A stretch of DNA of 64,000 nt from a virus. Positions 27,967 to 37,385 of this stretch are shown piece by piece. The first letter of the stretch is position 1. Each line of letters starts with the position of its first letter. The notes under the pieces were generated by a model that searched no databases, was not told the DNA's origin, and was given only the letters and a program-made list of their open reading frames with translations. Location: the IMG/VR virus record IMGVR_UViG_3300022591_000004, positions 1 to 64,000 of that record; one strand, 5' to 3'. The position numbers and the translations under genes are program-made.

Positions 27967-28276
27967 GTTTTTCCAACCAACCTTCTAGTGAGAGACCAAC
28001 CTTAGCAGCTTTTCGTTTCAATGCGTTACGCTCTCGGTGGCTGAGTCCTCCCCATATACCGTGCTGTTCATCCATCTCTTCTGCATAAAGCAGACATTTA
28101 AGACGAACTGGACATTCAGGGGCGCCATCTTTACCAAAGCAAACGGCTTTAGACTTATCGGCTATGTTTTTGTATTTAGATTTATCGCGTGGCGGGTACC
28201 ATAACTCTGTATCCATGCCACGGCATTTAGCGCTATGACGCCAGTCTTCTACGTAGCCTGAGCTTTCGTACGACAA
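27944..28276 (-). CDS. WhiB-family iron-sulfur regulator
   Basis: About 110 aa. WRHSAKCRGMDTELWYPP, ECPVRLKCLLYAEE and HGIWGGLSHRERNAL are diagnostic of WhiB proteins of actinobacteria and their phages. Four Cys are present (C20, C48, C57, C63 counting from the upstream GTG), but the usual C-x2-C centre is C-x8-C. The TTG start sits 5 bases after AGGAG; a GTG two codons earlier overlaps the ribosome site. Likely binds host sigma factor and redirects transcription. Confidence 0.9.
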   Translation of the reverse strand: MSYESSGYVEDWRHSAKCRGMDTELWYPPRDKSKYKNIADKSKAVCFGKDGAPECPVRLKCLLYAEEMDEQHGIWGGLSHRERNALKRKAAKVGLSLEGWLEKHGKGRKV

Positions 28277-28593
28277 GTGCACTCCTGAATATTCTGGCGA
28301 AGTTCCAGGAAGTCGTCTTCTAAAAGCATTACATAATTCTCGTTGTTTAGACTAATACCTAATACGGGCATTCGGCTATCAAGAATTGCTTCGTTGACAA
28401 TCTTCTCCAAAACTGTCGCTTTGACAGTGAAGGATGCTTTGCCCGTCCACTTATGTTCTATAAGTAAATCGCTACTTCGGACATCGCCTTTACGATTCCA
28501 AAAAGCTCCGCTAGCAGCTGTACGCTTGCCATCGATAGCTTTTGCTAATCGTGCCTCATGCTTCTTAGACTGCTTTTGTCCTTCACTCCTCAT
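28249..28593 (-). CDS. Hjc/Hjr-like PD-(D/E)XK nuclease
   Basis: 114 aa. An N-terminal helix with QSKKHEARLAKAI, then GDVRSSDLLIEHKWT giving the D...E-x-K triad, a VKATVLEKIVNEAI helix and a VLGISL strand. This compact order matches archaeal-type Holliday junction resolvases and small phage endonucleases. Its start lies inside the recA end. Could be a second junction-cleaving enzyme beside the RuvC-like protein. Confidence 0.75.
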   Translation of the reverse strand: MRSEGQKQSKKHEARLAKAIDGKRTAASGAFWNRKGDVRSSDLLIEHKWTGKASFTVKATVLEKIVNEAILDSRMPVLGISLNNENYVMLLEDDFLELRQNIQECTCRTKAQAT

Positions 28594-29641
28594 CGGAGTA
28601 TTCGCCTACAAACTTTGACCCCGCTTTAATGGAGTCTAGTACGTCGCGCTCTAGGGCTTCTTTCAGGTCTATCTCTTCCCGTATAGAGCCAAGCATACCA
28701 TCTGCCCCTTGCCACTGGCGACCTGCGTACCGATAATAGGCTCCTGCGCGTGTTATGACCTTGTTGATGATTCCCATAGCAACTATCTCTTTGGCGAAGT
28801 CATAATTACCGCGGTCAACCACTCCCCCAGGGGCAAAATAGAAGTCAATGAAGGCGGTCTGCTGTGGGGGAGCGGACTTATTCTTCAGGGTGCGAATCTT
28901 GATGGTCTGTCCCACACGGTGCTTATCCTGACCTGTGCCTTCTTCAATCCAGTCATCGCGCTTAATTTCAATTCGAGTAAAGAAGGCGTAATCCTTGCCC
29001 AGTCCACCTGGGGTGGTGCGTGGGTCTCCATACATAACGCCAATCTTGGAGCGCCACTGGTTAATCATAATGCCGATAAAAGGGCGTTCAGACTCTGTGA
29101 GGGAGCGCTTAGACGCTTTTCCTACCTTACGGAAGAACTTGTTAGTCAGCAGGGCTGTACGACCTACTGTTGACTCTTCCATTTCTTTCTCGTTCTCTGA
29201 GCTAGGAACAAGGGCAGGAAGACTATCAATGACAACGCAATCAACAGCCTTACTCTCGACGATTTCAATGACCGCTTCATAAGCGTCCTCCATGATGTTA
29301 GTTGAGATAACGTAGATGCGCGATAAATCAACCCCACACATCTCAGCGTATGCAGGAACCCATTCTTCTGCGGCTACCCATACAGTAGTGAACTCTGGGT
29401 CTTTAGCTTGGTTTGCTGCAATAGTCTTGAGGGCGATAGCGGTCTTACCGTTGGATGCTTCACCAATAATTTCATGCCATTGGTTGACTGGCCATCCGCC
29501 GCCAAGTGCAACGTCAAAGGACAAAGAACCTGTGGTCATACGTCCGCTAATATCAATAATGTCTTCACCAAGCACAACTGTATCGGCGCCCAGCTTTTTG
29601 TTAATCTTGTTAATTACTTTAAGAAGCTCTGCATTTGCCAT
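28583..29641 (-). CDS. recA: RecA/UvsX recombinase
   Basis: 352 aa. Walker A GEASNGKT near residue 61, Walker B CVVIDSLPALVP, the L1/L2 area MINQWRSKIGVMYGDPRTTPGG, and a RecA-like C-terminus with acidic tail (VGEYSDEE). Slightly divergent from bacterial RecA, closer in style to phage UvsX/RecA. Drives strand exchange with the adjacent nuclease and resolvase genes. Confidence 0.93.
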   Translation of the reverse strand: MANAELLKVINKINKKLGADTVVLGEDIIDISGRMTTGSLSFDVALGGGWPVNQWHEIIGEASNGKTAIALKTIAANQAKDPEFTTVWVAAEEWVPAYAEMCGVDLSRIYVISTNIMEDAYEAVIEIVESKAVDCVVIDSLPALVPSSENEKEMEESTVGRTALLTNKFFRKVGKASKRSLTESERPFIGIMINQWRSKIGVMYGDPRTTPGGLGKDYAFFTRIEIKRDDWIEEGTGQDKHRVGQTIKIRTLKNKSAPPQQTAFIDFYFAPGGVVDRGNYDFAKEIVAMGIINKVITRAGAYYRYAGRQWQGADGMLGSIREEIDLKEALERDVLDSIKAGSKFVGEYSDEE

Positions 29642-30033
29642 TAAATGTGTCCAATGATTGTCTGTGGATTAAACCCGCCTGATGCTACTTGTTTTGCTGG
29701 AATTGCAGCGCCTCCGCTGCTTCCTCCTTGACCAACAATTCCTTTACCTAAACCTGAACCCGACTGTTGAACTGGGTAACCGCAATCATAACAGCGAGCC
29801 ATGGCTTGCATGCCACGCGCTGCATCTGTAAGACTTCCGTAGTTACCGCTACCGCATCCAGGACAACGTGGCGCTTGTGGCACCATCTGTTGCTGCGGTG
29901 GGTACTGCGGTTGTTGTGGTGCAGCGTACTGCGCTGGCTGTGGGGCAGCATATTGAGGAGTAGGGGCTTGTGGTGCCTGCGGTTGTGCGGGTGCTCCTGT
30001 TAACTTTGTAGCCCACCAGTTACTACTCATCAT
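29641..30033 (-). CDS. Pro/Gln-rich protein with a zinc ribbon, 130 aa
   Basis: Residues 12-55 are a PQ/PA repeat (APQAPTPQYAAP and similar). Then CPGCGSGNYG...RCYDCGYP makes a C-x2-C/C-x2-C ribbon, and a Gly-rich end follows. The arrangement recurs next to recA in actinophages as I recall. Possibly an adaptor for the recombination or replication machinery. Confidence 0.7.
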   Translation of the reverse strand: MMSSNWWATKLTGAPAQPQAPQAPTPQYAAPQPAQYAAPQQPQYPPQQQMVPQAPRCPGCGSGNYGSLTDAARGMQAMARCYDCGYPVQQSGSGLGKGIVGQGGSSGGAAIPAKQVASGGFNPQTIIGHI

Positions 30034-30487
30034 CTTCCTCTCTATAGCCTGTCCCAGTACCTATTGTATGGGTATGAAGAATATCAAGTTGTATGCCAGA
30101 TGAAAAGGCGGTTACTAATGCCGAAAAACCTATGGCTTTATAGAAACTACCCATCGCCTCTATCTCCTCTTCGCTGGGAGGAGTTAAGTCCCAGCTAGGC
30201 AAATCACGTACCTGCGTAGCGACTACAACCTTTGCGTTTAATTCACTAATAACATCTATGTAAGGAATTAACTCGTCTATGTAGGACAGCCTAATCTCGC
30301 TGTCTTCGACTTCTTTGTTATCCCCTTCTTCGCTGACGGGATTAAGTCCAAGACTAACTGCTACCTCGTTAGGGTTCTCAATACTGAGGTCGTACAACGC
30401 CCAGCGCAATATGGTGCTAAAAGGAACCTCAGTGCGTTCAACGCTGGATTCCTCATTGTTTCTAAAAAACTTATCGAACCAACTCAC
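30023..30487 (-). CDS. Hypothetical protein, 154 aa
   Basis: GTG start overlapping the polymerase stop (GTGA). A basic, aromatic N-terminus (SWFDKFFRN), a helical centre with acidic turns, and a hydrophobic stretch near residues 120-140 that may be a core helix rather than a membrane span. Not recognised. Confidence 0.65.
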   Translation of the reverse strand: MSWFDKFFRNNEESSVERTEVPFSTILRWALYDLSIENPNEVAVSLGLNPVSEEGDNKEVEDSEIRLSYIDELIPYIDVISELNAKVVVATQVRDLPSWDLTPPSEEEIEAMGSFYKAIGFSALVTAFSSGIQLDILHTHTIGTGTGYREEDDE

Positions 30488-32484
30488 TTTGCCTCTCCCC
30501 AACGCTGGACTACTTTGACGTCTGCTAATAAAGGTACATCTAGAAGGTTGATGCCTTCCATGGCCTCTCTAATAGCTTCTGCCGTCTCCGCAGCTTTACT
30601 ATCGGGAGTTAGGGTGACAAGTTCATCATGTACGGTAAGGAGTATCTTAGCCTCTTTAGGAACCATATCCTGTGCGCGAATCATGGCGAGTTTAATAATA
30701 TCTGCCGCTGAACCTTGGATACGCGTGTTAAACGCCTGACGTTCAGCGCTGGACTTTTCGCTAAAGCTCTTGGAGTTAATCTCTGGAAGGTATCTACGGC
30801 GCCCAAGAAGCGTGGTGACGTACCCTCGTTTACGAGTAGTTGATATGACAATATTACGATAAGTATTGACGGAACCAAATTTCTCCGCAAAATCATTCAA
30901 AAGCTGTTTAGCCTCGTTGAGCTTACAACCAATCTGATGAGCAATCTTGTCTGGACCTACGCCGTATGCCATGGCTAGGACAAGGACCTTTCCAGCTTTG
31001 CGGTTGACTCCCATGGTGTTACCTACTGTTGTATAGATATCTTCGCCCTCTAGGTAGTTCTGCATCATAATAGGGTCTTTTGACATAGACGCAATAACTC
31101 TAGGCTCAATCTGCGAGTAATCGGCTACCACTAATTTGTACCCTGGTGGGGCGTAGAACAGATTACGAAGCATACGACCATACTGTTTATCCTCTGGAAC
31201 CTTCTCAGGGTCTTCAGGAGCGGGAATATTCTGCAAATTAGGATTCTTACTAGAAAAACGACCTGTCTCAGCCCCGTGCTGAACAAAGTCGCAGTGAATC
31301 TTGCCGTTAATCAAAATGCTCTCTTTAGTCTCTGTCTTTGACTTTCCAGCTGTGGTTCGAGTTACCTCTCCACCCAGGTAAGGGATGACATAAGTAGACA
31401 ATAACTTGTTAAGGTCAGCGTATTCGAGCATAGCGTTGACTAACTTGTTGCTGTTTCGGTAAGGCTCCAAAGCGTCAGCTGCTACTGAGTAATCAGACAG
31501 CTCTAAAGGAATGTTCTCTGCCTCTTTTGCCTGTCCTTTTGGAGTCAAAATCTTTGGCTTTAGACCCTGACCTCCATTCTCTACGCTCCCATAAAGAATC
31601 TGTTGCTTCTCTGGGTTAGAGTTAATGTTAAAGACTTTGCCAGCAATACGATAAATATCTGAGCGCGCCTTTTCAATGTTAATTTCTAGCTGGTCGTGGA
31701 GCTTAACAAGCTGCTCGGTATCTATAGGGGCACCAGCAAGCTTCATTTCACAAAGAACCTTAAGGACACCCATCTCTAGGTGCATTACCTTGGTTAACTG
31801 TCCTTCTTCTAATTTCTTAACAAGGACATTCTTGTAAAGCAAAAATGTGTACTTAGCGTCAAGGTAAGCGTACTTAGCTACCGTACTGAACGAGTACTTC
31901 TCGACCTCTTTACCGACGCCTTTAACCATGTGATAGCCGAACTCTCGAGCTAAGCAGTCATCAAGACTGACCTTGTTCTTGTTCTTGTTATCGTATAAAA
32001 ACGAAGCTATTAACGTGTCAAAGTAAGGACCTGTGGGGACCTGTCCGTCATAGTATTTAGCCACAGACGTTAAATCAAAAATTAAGTTGTGACCAACAAG
32101 GGTTCTGCCAGTGCCGAACATCAAAGGCTTAAGCGCCTCAAAAACTTCTGCAGGGAATAGCTGCTTAGGTGAAGGGCCAAAGGTAACTGTGGCTTTTTTC
32201 TTGTCTTTTGAATAATCGATTTCACGCAAGGTAAGACCTGCTGCAGCTCTTTTTTCGCCAACACCTGTTAGGGGAAACTCTTCTGAGAGAAACTCGCCGT
32301 TAGGGTGACCTAATGGGATTACATCTCCTCGCCCGTGTGTTGCGAGAGAAATCCATAAAACTTCGTTTACTACAGTAATAACTCTTTGTGGACCTACGGT
32401 TTCTACGTCATAGGCAAACGCGTCTTGCTGGAGATAATAATTAACTAACTCATCTAACTGTTCTTTGGTCGTAATAATGTTCAT
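30484..32484 (-). CDS. polA: Family A DNA polymerase with 3'-5' exonuclease
   Basis: 666 aa; the chosen ATG (MNIITTKEQL) has AAGGGG upstream. 3'-5' exonuclease motif AYDVETVG near residue 25, then a polymerase domain with motif A VADYSQIEPRVIA, motif B RKAGKVLVLAMAYG, and motif C LLTVHDELV. No 5' nuclease domain, as usual for phage enzymes. The main replicative polymerase, next to SSB-like, primase and helicase genes. Confidence 0.95.
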   Translation of the reverse strand: MNIITTKEQLDELVNYYLQQDAFAYDVETVGPQRVITVVNEVLWISLATHGRGDVIPLGHPNGEFLSEEFPLTGVGEKRAAAGLTLREIDYSKDKKKATVTFGPSPKQLFPAEVFEALKPLMFGTGRTLVGHNLIFDLTSVAKYYDGQVPTGPYFDTLIASFLYDNKNKNKVSLDDCLAREFGYHMVKGVGKEVEKYSFSTVAKYAYLDAKYTFLLYKNVLVKKLEEGQLTKVMHLEMGVLKVLCEMKLAGAPIDTEQLVKLHDQLEINIEKARSDIYRIAGKVFNINSNPEKQQILYGSVENGGQGLKPKILTPKGQAKEAENIPLELSDYSVAADALEPYRNSNKLVNAMLEYADLNKLLSTYVIPYLGGEVTRTTAGKSKTETKESILINGKIHCDFVQHGAETGRFSSKNPNLQNIPAPEDPEKVPEDKQYGRMLRNLFYAPPGYKLVVADYSQIEPRVIASMSKDPIMMQNYLEGEDIYTTVGNTMGVNRKAGKVLVLAMAYGVGPDKIAHQIGCKLNEAKQLLNDFAEKFGSVNTYRNIVISTTRKRGYVTTLLGRRRYLPEINSKSFSEKSSAERQAFNTRIQGSAADIIKLAMIRAQDMVPKEAKILLTVHDELVTLTPDSKAAETAEAIREAMEGINLLDVPLLADVKVVQRWGEAK

Positions 32485-32548
32485 ATAGTTCCCCTTATGG
32501 GCGGAAAAGGCAGACCAAGGGGATAGGTCTGCCTTTCCCACATCTATG

Positions 32549-33202
32549 TTAGACGAGTGCGTCTACGACTTCGTTAAGCTCTTCAACAGACTTACGAATT
32601 ACTGACTCAGCAGTAAATGGAACCATCTCTGCAATTGCAGCTTCGGCGGTAGCCTCGTCGATGCTCCAGTCTTCTTGGAGGTCACGACCCTTAACAGGGT
32701 TGAGGATGTAAGTAGTTTGCTGCATCTGACCGCGACGAGCAACTGCCCAATAGTTCTTGGACAATGGGCCCGCTGGTGAATGATGCGCTGCATGAAGCGA
32801 CTTAAAGAACAATGGAGAAACGACCATCTTTGTTAGGGTGGTTCCCTCAGGTGTGAGAACCGCTACAGAGAACGCATACTTCTTCTCTGGCTTGTGGTTA
32901 AGACGAACGCAAATTGGGCATCCGCTACCAAGGCACGTGTATGAACGTTGTCCTTCTGTTTTTTCAGTAAGGAAGTGAAACCCGTAAATAGCGTATGGGC
33001 CATCTGGGTCAAGGAACTTGATTACCTGAAGAGTCTCGGTAATCTTGAAGTCTTTTGCAAACTCCTTGGGCTTAATCAGAGCTTCTGCTGCTTCCCAACC
33101 AGACTTAATTGCGTCTGTGGGATTTCCTGTTGGACGGTCATCTACGTTTTCGATAGAAAACTCGTCAACCTCTGGAACGAATGAATCTGTTTGAACTGAC
33201 AT
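32549..33202 (-). CDS. Single-stranded DNA-binding protein (phage type)
   Basis: 217 aa. An acidic N-terminus; an OB-like middle with QVIKFLDPDGPYAIYGFHFL and a zinc-type CLGSGCPICVRLN; then VAVLTPEGTTLTKMVVSPLFF and a charged acidic-ended C-terminus. The layout matches phage ssDNA-binding proteins adjacent to family A polymerases. Sequence identity to T4 gp32 is not evident; assignment is by pattern and position. Confidence 0.7.
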   Translation of the reverse strand: MSVQTDSFVPEVDEFSIENVDDRPTGNPTDAIKSGWEAAEALIKPKEFAKDFKITETLQVIKFLDPDGPYAIYGFHFLTEKTEGQRSYTCLGSGCPICVRLNHKPEKKYAFSVAVLTPEGTTLTKMVVSPLFFKSLHAAHHSPAGPLSKNYWAVARRGQMQQTTYILNPVKGRDLQEDWSIDEATAEAAIAEMVPFTAESVIRKSVEELNEVVDALV

Positions 33203-33246
33203 GGGTACTGCTCCTTTGTATGTTTGAACTGCTTGGCTTTGAACTG

Positions 33247-33714
33247 CTAGATTTTTGTTTCGGTAGCCAGGATTTTACTCCAAGCCTCAGCTATCTCCAC
33301 AGGGAGCTGCTGGTGTTCAGACCATTCTATACGCTTGACTTCTAAAAGTCCAGCCTTATCAAATAAGTCCACCGCAGCTTCAATCATGGCTCGGCTATAG
33401 AGGCGACGCCCCTTATGTTCCTCACCATGCTTGTTCTTTTTCGTAGGTAGGCGGTACGGAGCGGTAGGAAGGTAACCTAACTTGTTCCACAATCTGATGG
33501 AAGCAAATGGCCTTCCTAAAGCTTGAGCTAGTGAACCCGCAGCAAACAACTCAATGTCTTTACCATTGGATAATGTTTTTACAAAGGGTTTGGCGTCCCA
33601 AGCAGGCACGTCTGCTCTGACTTCCTTTACCTTGGGCTCACGTCGCTTTCGTTTACTGCCTGGGTAAAAGACGTCCAGGTCGGCAAACGTTGAGTCAATG
33701 AAGTCGTCGGACAT
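33247..33714 (-). CDS. MerR-like HTH DNA-binding protein
   Basis: 155 aa. A basic N-terminal region (SKRKRREPKVK), then FAAGSLAQALGRPFASIRLWNKLGYLP...GRRLYSRAMIEAAVDLF, a winged HTH of MerR type with an insertion between helix and wing. Likely a regulator or origin-binding factor for the replication operon. Confidence 0.75.
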   Translation of the reverse strand: MSDDFIDSTFADLDVFYPGSKRKRREPKVKEVRADVPAWDAKPFVKTLSNGKDIELFAAGSLAQALGRPFASIRLWNKLGYLPTAPYRLPTKKNKHGEEHKGRRLYSRAMIEAAVDLFDKAGLLEVKRIEWSEHQQLPVEIAEAWSKILATETKI

Positions 33715-33716
33715 TG

Positions 33717-34106
33717 TTATCCGTTGACTAGAAATGCGTAGGAGACTTTGACAGGGAACATCTTTTCAATCTCTTCTTCTGTAAGCAGGTCTTTTGCATA
33801 TGCAATCATAATCGCATCTTGGTCTAAGGTAGTTACTACCTTAGTGCAGGACTCTTCCAAGCCATGCTCTTGAAGGATTTGTTTTGCTATATCCATATCG
33901 AGGTTTTGAGACTCTTTACGCTGTTTAGTTAACTTGATTCCGTCAACTTCGAGAACGGTATGTCCTCTAGCGTCTAGCTCACCAATAGCCTCTACTGATT
34001 CCAGAAGGCGCTTTTTAAGCTCTGATTCGCGTTCAGATAAGAACTTCATCTGTTGCTTCAGAGCAACGTATTGCTTTGCGTATTGATTGACTTCTGTTGT
34101 GTCCAT
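33717..34106 (-). CDS. Coiled-coil hypothetical protein, 129 aa
   Basis: Residues 5-45 (QYAKQYVALKQQMKFLSERESELKK...) predict a coiled coil; then a beta-hairpin (HTVLEVDGIKLTKQR) and an acidic helical end. Common arrangement in phage proteins upstream of SSB-like genes. Function unknown. Confidence 0.65.
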   Translation of the reverse strand: MDTTEVNQYAKQYVALKQQMKFLSERESELKKRLLESVEAIGELDARGHTVLEVDGIKLTKQRKESQNLDMDIAKQILQEHGLEESCTKVVTTLDQDAIMIAYAKDLLTEEEIEKMFPVKVSYAFLVNG

Positions 34107-34145
34107 TAAATCCCCTTCGATTCATGGACGAGATTAGTAGGCTAC

Positions 34146-34286
34146 TTATGCCTTGTCAACTAGATAGGACTCAAGCGCGTCAATAATTACGCTGGTCACA
34201 GTTACGCCTTCGCTGGCAGCCTTCTTCTGTACGGCTTTCCAGATGTCGTCAGAAACGCGAATAGTACGCGTAGGGGTCTTAGGCAT
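34146..34286 (-). CDS. Ribbon-helix-helix (CopG/Arc-like) regulator
   Basis: 46 aa from MPKTPTRTIRVSDDIW; AGGG lies 9 bases upstream of this ATG, while an ATG three codons earlier (34295) is too close to it. TRTIRVSDDIWKAVQKKAA then SVIIDALESYL is the ribbon-helix-helix fold, DNA-binding as a dimer. A possible TAGACT -10 box lies just upstream. Probable transcription regulator of the replication genes. Confidence 0.8.
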   Translation of the reverse strand: MPKTPTRTIRVSDDIWKAVQKKAASEGVTVTSVIIDALESYLVDKA

Positions 34287-34343
34287 ATTAGGCATCCCTA
34301 TAGTCTAAAGAATACGCGTTAAAAAAAGTCCTTAAAAGGCTTT

Positions 34344-35933
34344 TTATACTGAGGCTAGTTGTAAAAACTGGCGCAAACTACCCACTGTAAGGGGTACTCC
34401 GCCCTTATCGTCGATACCTTCTCCGTCAATAATAGCGCTAGCCACTGACGTCTTTTGCTGGAGTGATTCGTACTGGCGCTCTTCAATAGAGCCCGCAATT
34501 AATATATCTTGAATGACTATTGAGGGCCAAGTAGAGGACGCACGTTTGATTCGTCCGTTACGTTGAGTAGCAGCGCCTGAAGACCAAGGTAAATCATAGT
34601 TAACCAGTAGATTTGCGGCGGGCAAATCAACGCCATAACCACCTGCATCAGAGCTAATGAGCACCCGTACTTCCAGTAACGTGTTGAAAGCAATTTTATT
34701 CTCCTCTTTAGTCTTAGCGTCTAACTTACCTGAGTATAGACGGCAACGGTCAGCCCCTAAGCGTTCCGCTATCTTGTCTAGCATGTCTACATAGGTGGCA
34801 AAAATAACTACCTTATTGGCTGGGTTAGCGTCTAGAAAATCAGATACGTACTCTACAAGAGTCTCTAGCTTGCTAGAGCTGGTAAGACCTTCTAAAAGCC
34901 CTTCTTGGACAAGCTCATTAGCATAGCTAGAACCCTCTCCACTGAGCTGTAAAAACTTCTGTGCGCTGGTACGCAATAAGTCTGGGTGAGAGCACAGCAT
35001 CTTTAGGGCGCCAATTTTAGACATAATCTTGCCACGCCATTCATCTTCTGGGCCGTTGCGTTTACTCTCATAGCCGTAGTGAGCCATGATGTTAAACGAG
35101 CCACCAAAGAGTGCTTGAGCCTCATCTAAATCAGCAAGCAAGTCTTTTCTAATTCGTTCGTAGAGACGAGAAGACTTTCTATCAAAGACGACCTTGATAG
35201 GGTCTTTGTGGATGGAGTCAGGCAAGAAAGGAGCAACGTCTGGGTCTTTTTGAGATTTGCGAACAGACGCAGTTTGCATAATTCCAAAGAGAACGTCTAG
35301 ATTTTTATAGCGCTCTACTCCACCCCACGAATTGCGAATGATGTATAGCTGGTCAAAGTAATCAAACCTTTTGAGAACGTCGGGGTCTACAAACTGCATG
35401 ATAGAGAACAGCTCTTCGGGCTTACCGTTTTCAATAGGAGTTCCCGTAAGAGCAAACTTAAATTCTGCTGTGCCTAAACGCTTTGTGTATTTAGACCTCT
35501 TAGACTTAAAAGACTTGATAGCAGTTGCTTCGTCAAGTACTACAAATCCTCTGGGGAGTTTTTTGACGAAATCCCAGTCGTTAACAATTTGCTCATAATT
35601 GAGGATAATGTAGTCGACTTTGGTGGTTCGCCAATTGTATGCAGCGTCGTACTGCTCTGCTCTTTTAGCTTTGGTTCCATCAATGACCAAAGCACGTGAA
35701 GTACCATCGGTAAATTTCTCAATCTGATTAGCCCACTGATATTTCAGTGATGATAAACAGATTACCAAACCAGGCTCTTTAATTTGTCGTGAATCCATAA
35801 GCCGTTCTATAGCGGCAATAGTTAACACAGTCTTACCTAAACCTAAATCATAAGCAACGAGCATCTTCTTGCGCTCGCACATACGTTCTACTGCTTCGGG
35901 TTGGTAAGGAAGCAGTGTTCCTTTAAACGACAT
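34344..35933 (-). CDS. SNF2-type superfamily II helicase
   Basis: 529 aa. Walker A DLGLGKTVLTI, motif II VVLDEATAIKS, motif III FALTGTPIENG, later SSDAGGYGVDLPAANLLVNYDLPW and ATQRNGRIKRAS for motifs V and VI. These are SNF2-family features; such ATPases move along duplex DNA. Probably helps replication forks or clears host proteins. ATG overlaps the kinase stop. Confidence 0.9.
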   Translation of the reverse strand: MSFKGTLLPYQPEAVERMCERKKMLVAYDLGLGKTVLTIAAIERLMDSRQIKEPGLVICLSSLKYQWANQIEKFTDGTSRALVIDGTKAKRAEQYDAAYNWRTTKVDYIILNYEQIVNDWDFVKKLPRGFVVLDEATAIKSFKSKRSKYTKRLGTAEFKFALTGTPIENGKPEELFSIMQFVDPDVLKRFDYFDQLYIIRNSWGGVERYKNLDVLFGIMQTASVRKSQKDPDVAPFLPDSIHKDPIKVVFDRKSSRLYERIRKDLLADLDEAQALFGGSFNIMAHYGYESKRNGPEDEWRGKIMSKIGALKMLCSHPDLLRTSAQKFLQLSGEGSSYANELVQEGLLEGLTSSSKLETLVEYVSDFLDANPANKVVIFATYVDMLDKIAERLGADRCRLYSGKLDAKTKEENKIAFNTLLEVRVLISSDAGGYGVDLPAANLLVNYDLPWSSGAATQRNGRIKRASSTWPSIVIQDILIAGSIEERQYESLQQKTSVASAIIDGEGIDDKGGVPLTVGSLRQFLQLASV

Positions 35934-36459
35934 CAAACTCCCCTAGATTGGCTGCAATCTGACCTTTGAGACCATCCAACCCTGTGTTATTCATAATTAC
36001 TCGGTCAAACTTCCAATAGTCTAACGCTGACTCTGAAGGATGGTCGTTTACTGGTGAGTAACCTGGTCGCATAACGCGCCATACTTCACCATTCAAATCT
36101 TTGATAGCGCTGGCTTCATTAGGAAACCGAACATCGGTAAAGACGACCTTCTGTGACGAAGATACTCCCTTCATCGCTTGGTCAATCCAAAAGTTCTCGC
36201 CAAACATATCTCGACCTACTTCAGTGCCAAATACTTGTAGAAGACGTCGAGCGTCGGTATAACGCTTGGCATACTCCCATCCGTGCATGTCAATTATTTC
36301 TTGAAGTCGTGTCCCTCCTGCAACAAAAGGGTTTAGCGCGTAAAGAGCGGTACGCATGGGCTCAGCAAAAGCGCGGTTGTCGTAACCATGCAGTCCAATA
36401 AGCATTCCTGCCACGGTGTCCTTGCCAGATTGTGCGTATCCTGATAGACCAATAATCAT
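35923..36459 (-). CDS. Deoxynucleoside monophosphate kinase
   Basis: 178 aa. P-loop GLSGYAQSGKDTVAG, LLQVFGTEVGRDMFGENFWI and VFTDVRFPNEA, with HPSES near the end, match phage dNMP kinases of the T4 gp1 type. Converts dNMPs to dNDPs and complements the ribonucleotide reductase in dNTP supply. Confidence 0.9.
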   Translation of the reverse strand: MIIGLSGYAQSGKDTVAGMLIGLHGYDNRAFAEPMRTALYALNPFVAGGTRLQEIIDMHGWEYAKRYTDARRLLQVFGTEVGRDMFGENFWIDQAMKGVSSSQKVVFTDVRFPNEASAIKDLNGEVWRVMRPGYSPVNDHPSESALDYWKFDRVIMNNTGLDGLKGQIAANLGEFDVV

Positions 36460-37385
36460 AAGAAAGCCCTCTTTCCGTGGATGGAGTGACGTGCGTTGTT
36501 TAACCCGAACATTATCTCAGCCTTGCTCATTCCTCCAATGTCCTTCATGTCTGTTTGCTCATAGTTGAAGAACCAACACTCAAATCCCATGGTGCGCGAA
36601 TACTCTAATAAAGTCGCTGATGAGCTTATTCCAGCTTCATCATTATCCATAGCAAAGACAACCCTATCGGCTGAACGAATAAGGTTAATCTGTTCTTTAG
36701 ATACTCCAGAGCCACAGGTAGAGACGCCGCCTAAGATGCCTACAGAAGCTAAACGAGCTACATCCAACGGAGACTCTACAACAATCATTTCAGAGCCGAT
36801 GTAGCGTTCATAGCCAAATAAACACGAAGACTTACTTACCTTAGGAGGAAAGTTATTAAATCGTCGTTCTTTAAACCACTTCTCTTGCCAACCAATTAAC
36901 TTATTAGTAAAAGGGTCGCGTAAGGGCAAAATCCAACTGCTGTTCTTCTCATTCCACAAGATGCCGTAATAGTCCGCAGCGACACCTGTCAATCCGCGAG
37001 ATTTAAGCGCATAGTCTGGAGGGGTAACAAAAGCGCTTAACATAGACTCAGTAACAGGCTCTGTGCGCTCAGGTAGTGGGGCTGGAGTAATCAGCTTTTG
37101 AAACGCTTTGCTAAGGTTGCGTTCCCCGCTGTTTACCCATTGAGTTGCCATCTCTGAATCAAATCCCTGAACATAAGAAACAAGACTTTGTACACCACCT
37201 TTGAAGTGGCAGGAGAAGCAGTTATGAGCACCTGTATCGGCGTTGATAGACCACGAAGGGTTGCTGTCTAGCTTTCCCTTGCGCTCTAAGTGAGCTGGGC
37301 AGTGCCCTTTAATTTCATCGCCGTTGATAGAAACAATCTCAATACCCAGTCTGTCGAGCAGGTCTTCCATCTCTTCTACGGTCAT
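36456..37385 (-). CDS. DNA primase (CHC2 zinc + TOPRIM)
   Basis: 309 aa. An N-terminal CHC2-type zinc finger (C29, H32, C56, C59: GHCPAH...NCFSC) is followed by a TOPRIM core (MIVVESPLDVARL with the Glu, and VVFAMDNDEAG with the D-x-D). No fused helicase; the DnaB gene is separate and overlaps by four bases. Makes RNA primers for lagging strands. Confidence 0.9.
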   Translation of the reverse strand: MTVEEMEDLLDRLGIEIVSINGDEIKGHCPAHLERKGKLDSNPSWSINADTGAHNCFSCHFKGGVQSLVSYVQGFDSEMATQWVNSGERNLSKAFQKLITPAPLPERTEPVTESMLSAFVTPPDYALKSRGLTGVAADYYGILWNEKNSSWILPLRDPFTNKLIGWQEKWFKERRFNNFPPKVSKSSCLFGYERYIGSEMIVVESPLDVARLASVGILGGVSTCGSGVSKEQINLIRSADRVVFAMDNDEAGISSSATLLEYSRTMGFECWFFNYEQTDMKDIGGMSKAEIMFGLNNARHSIHGKRAFL

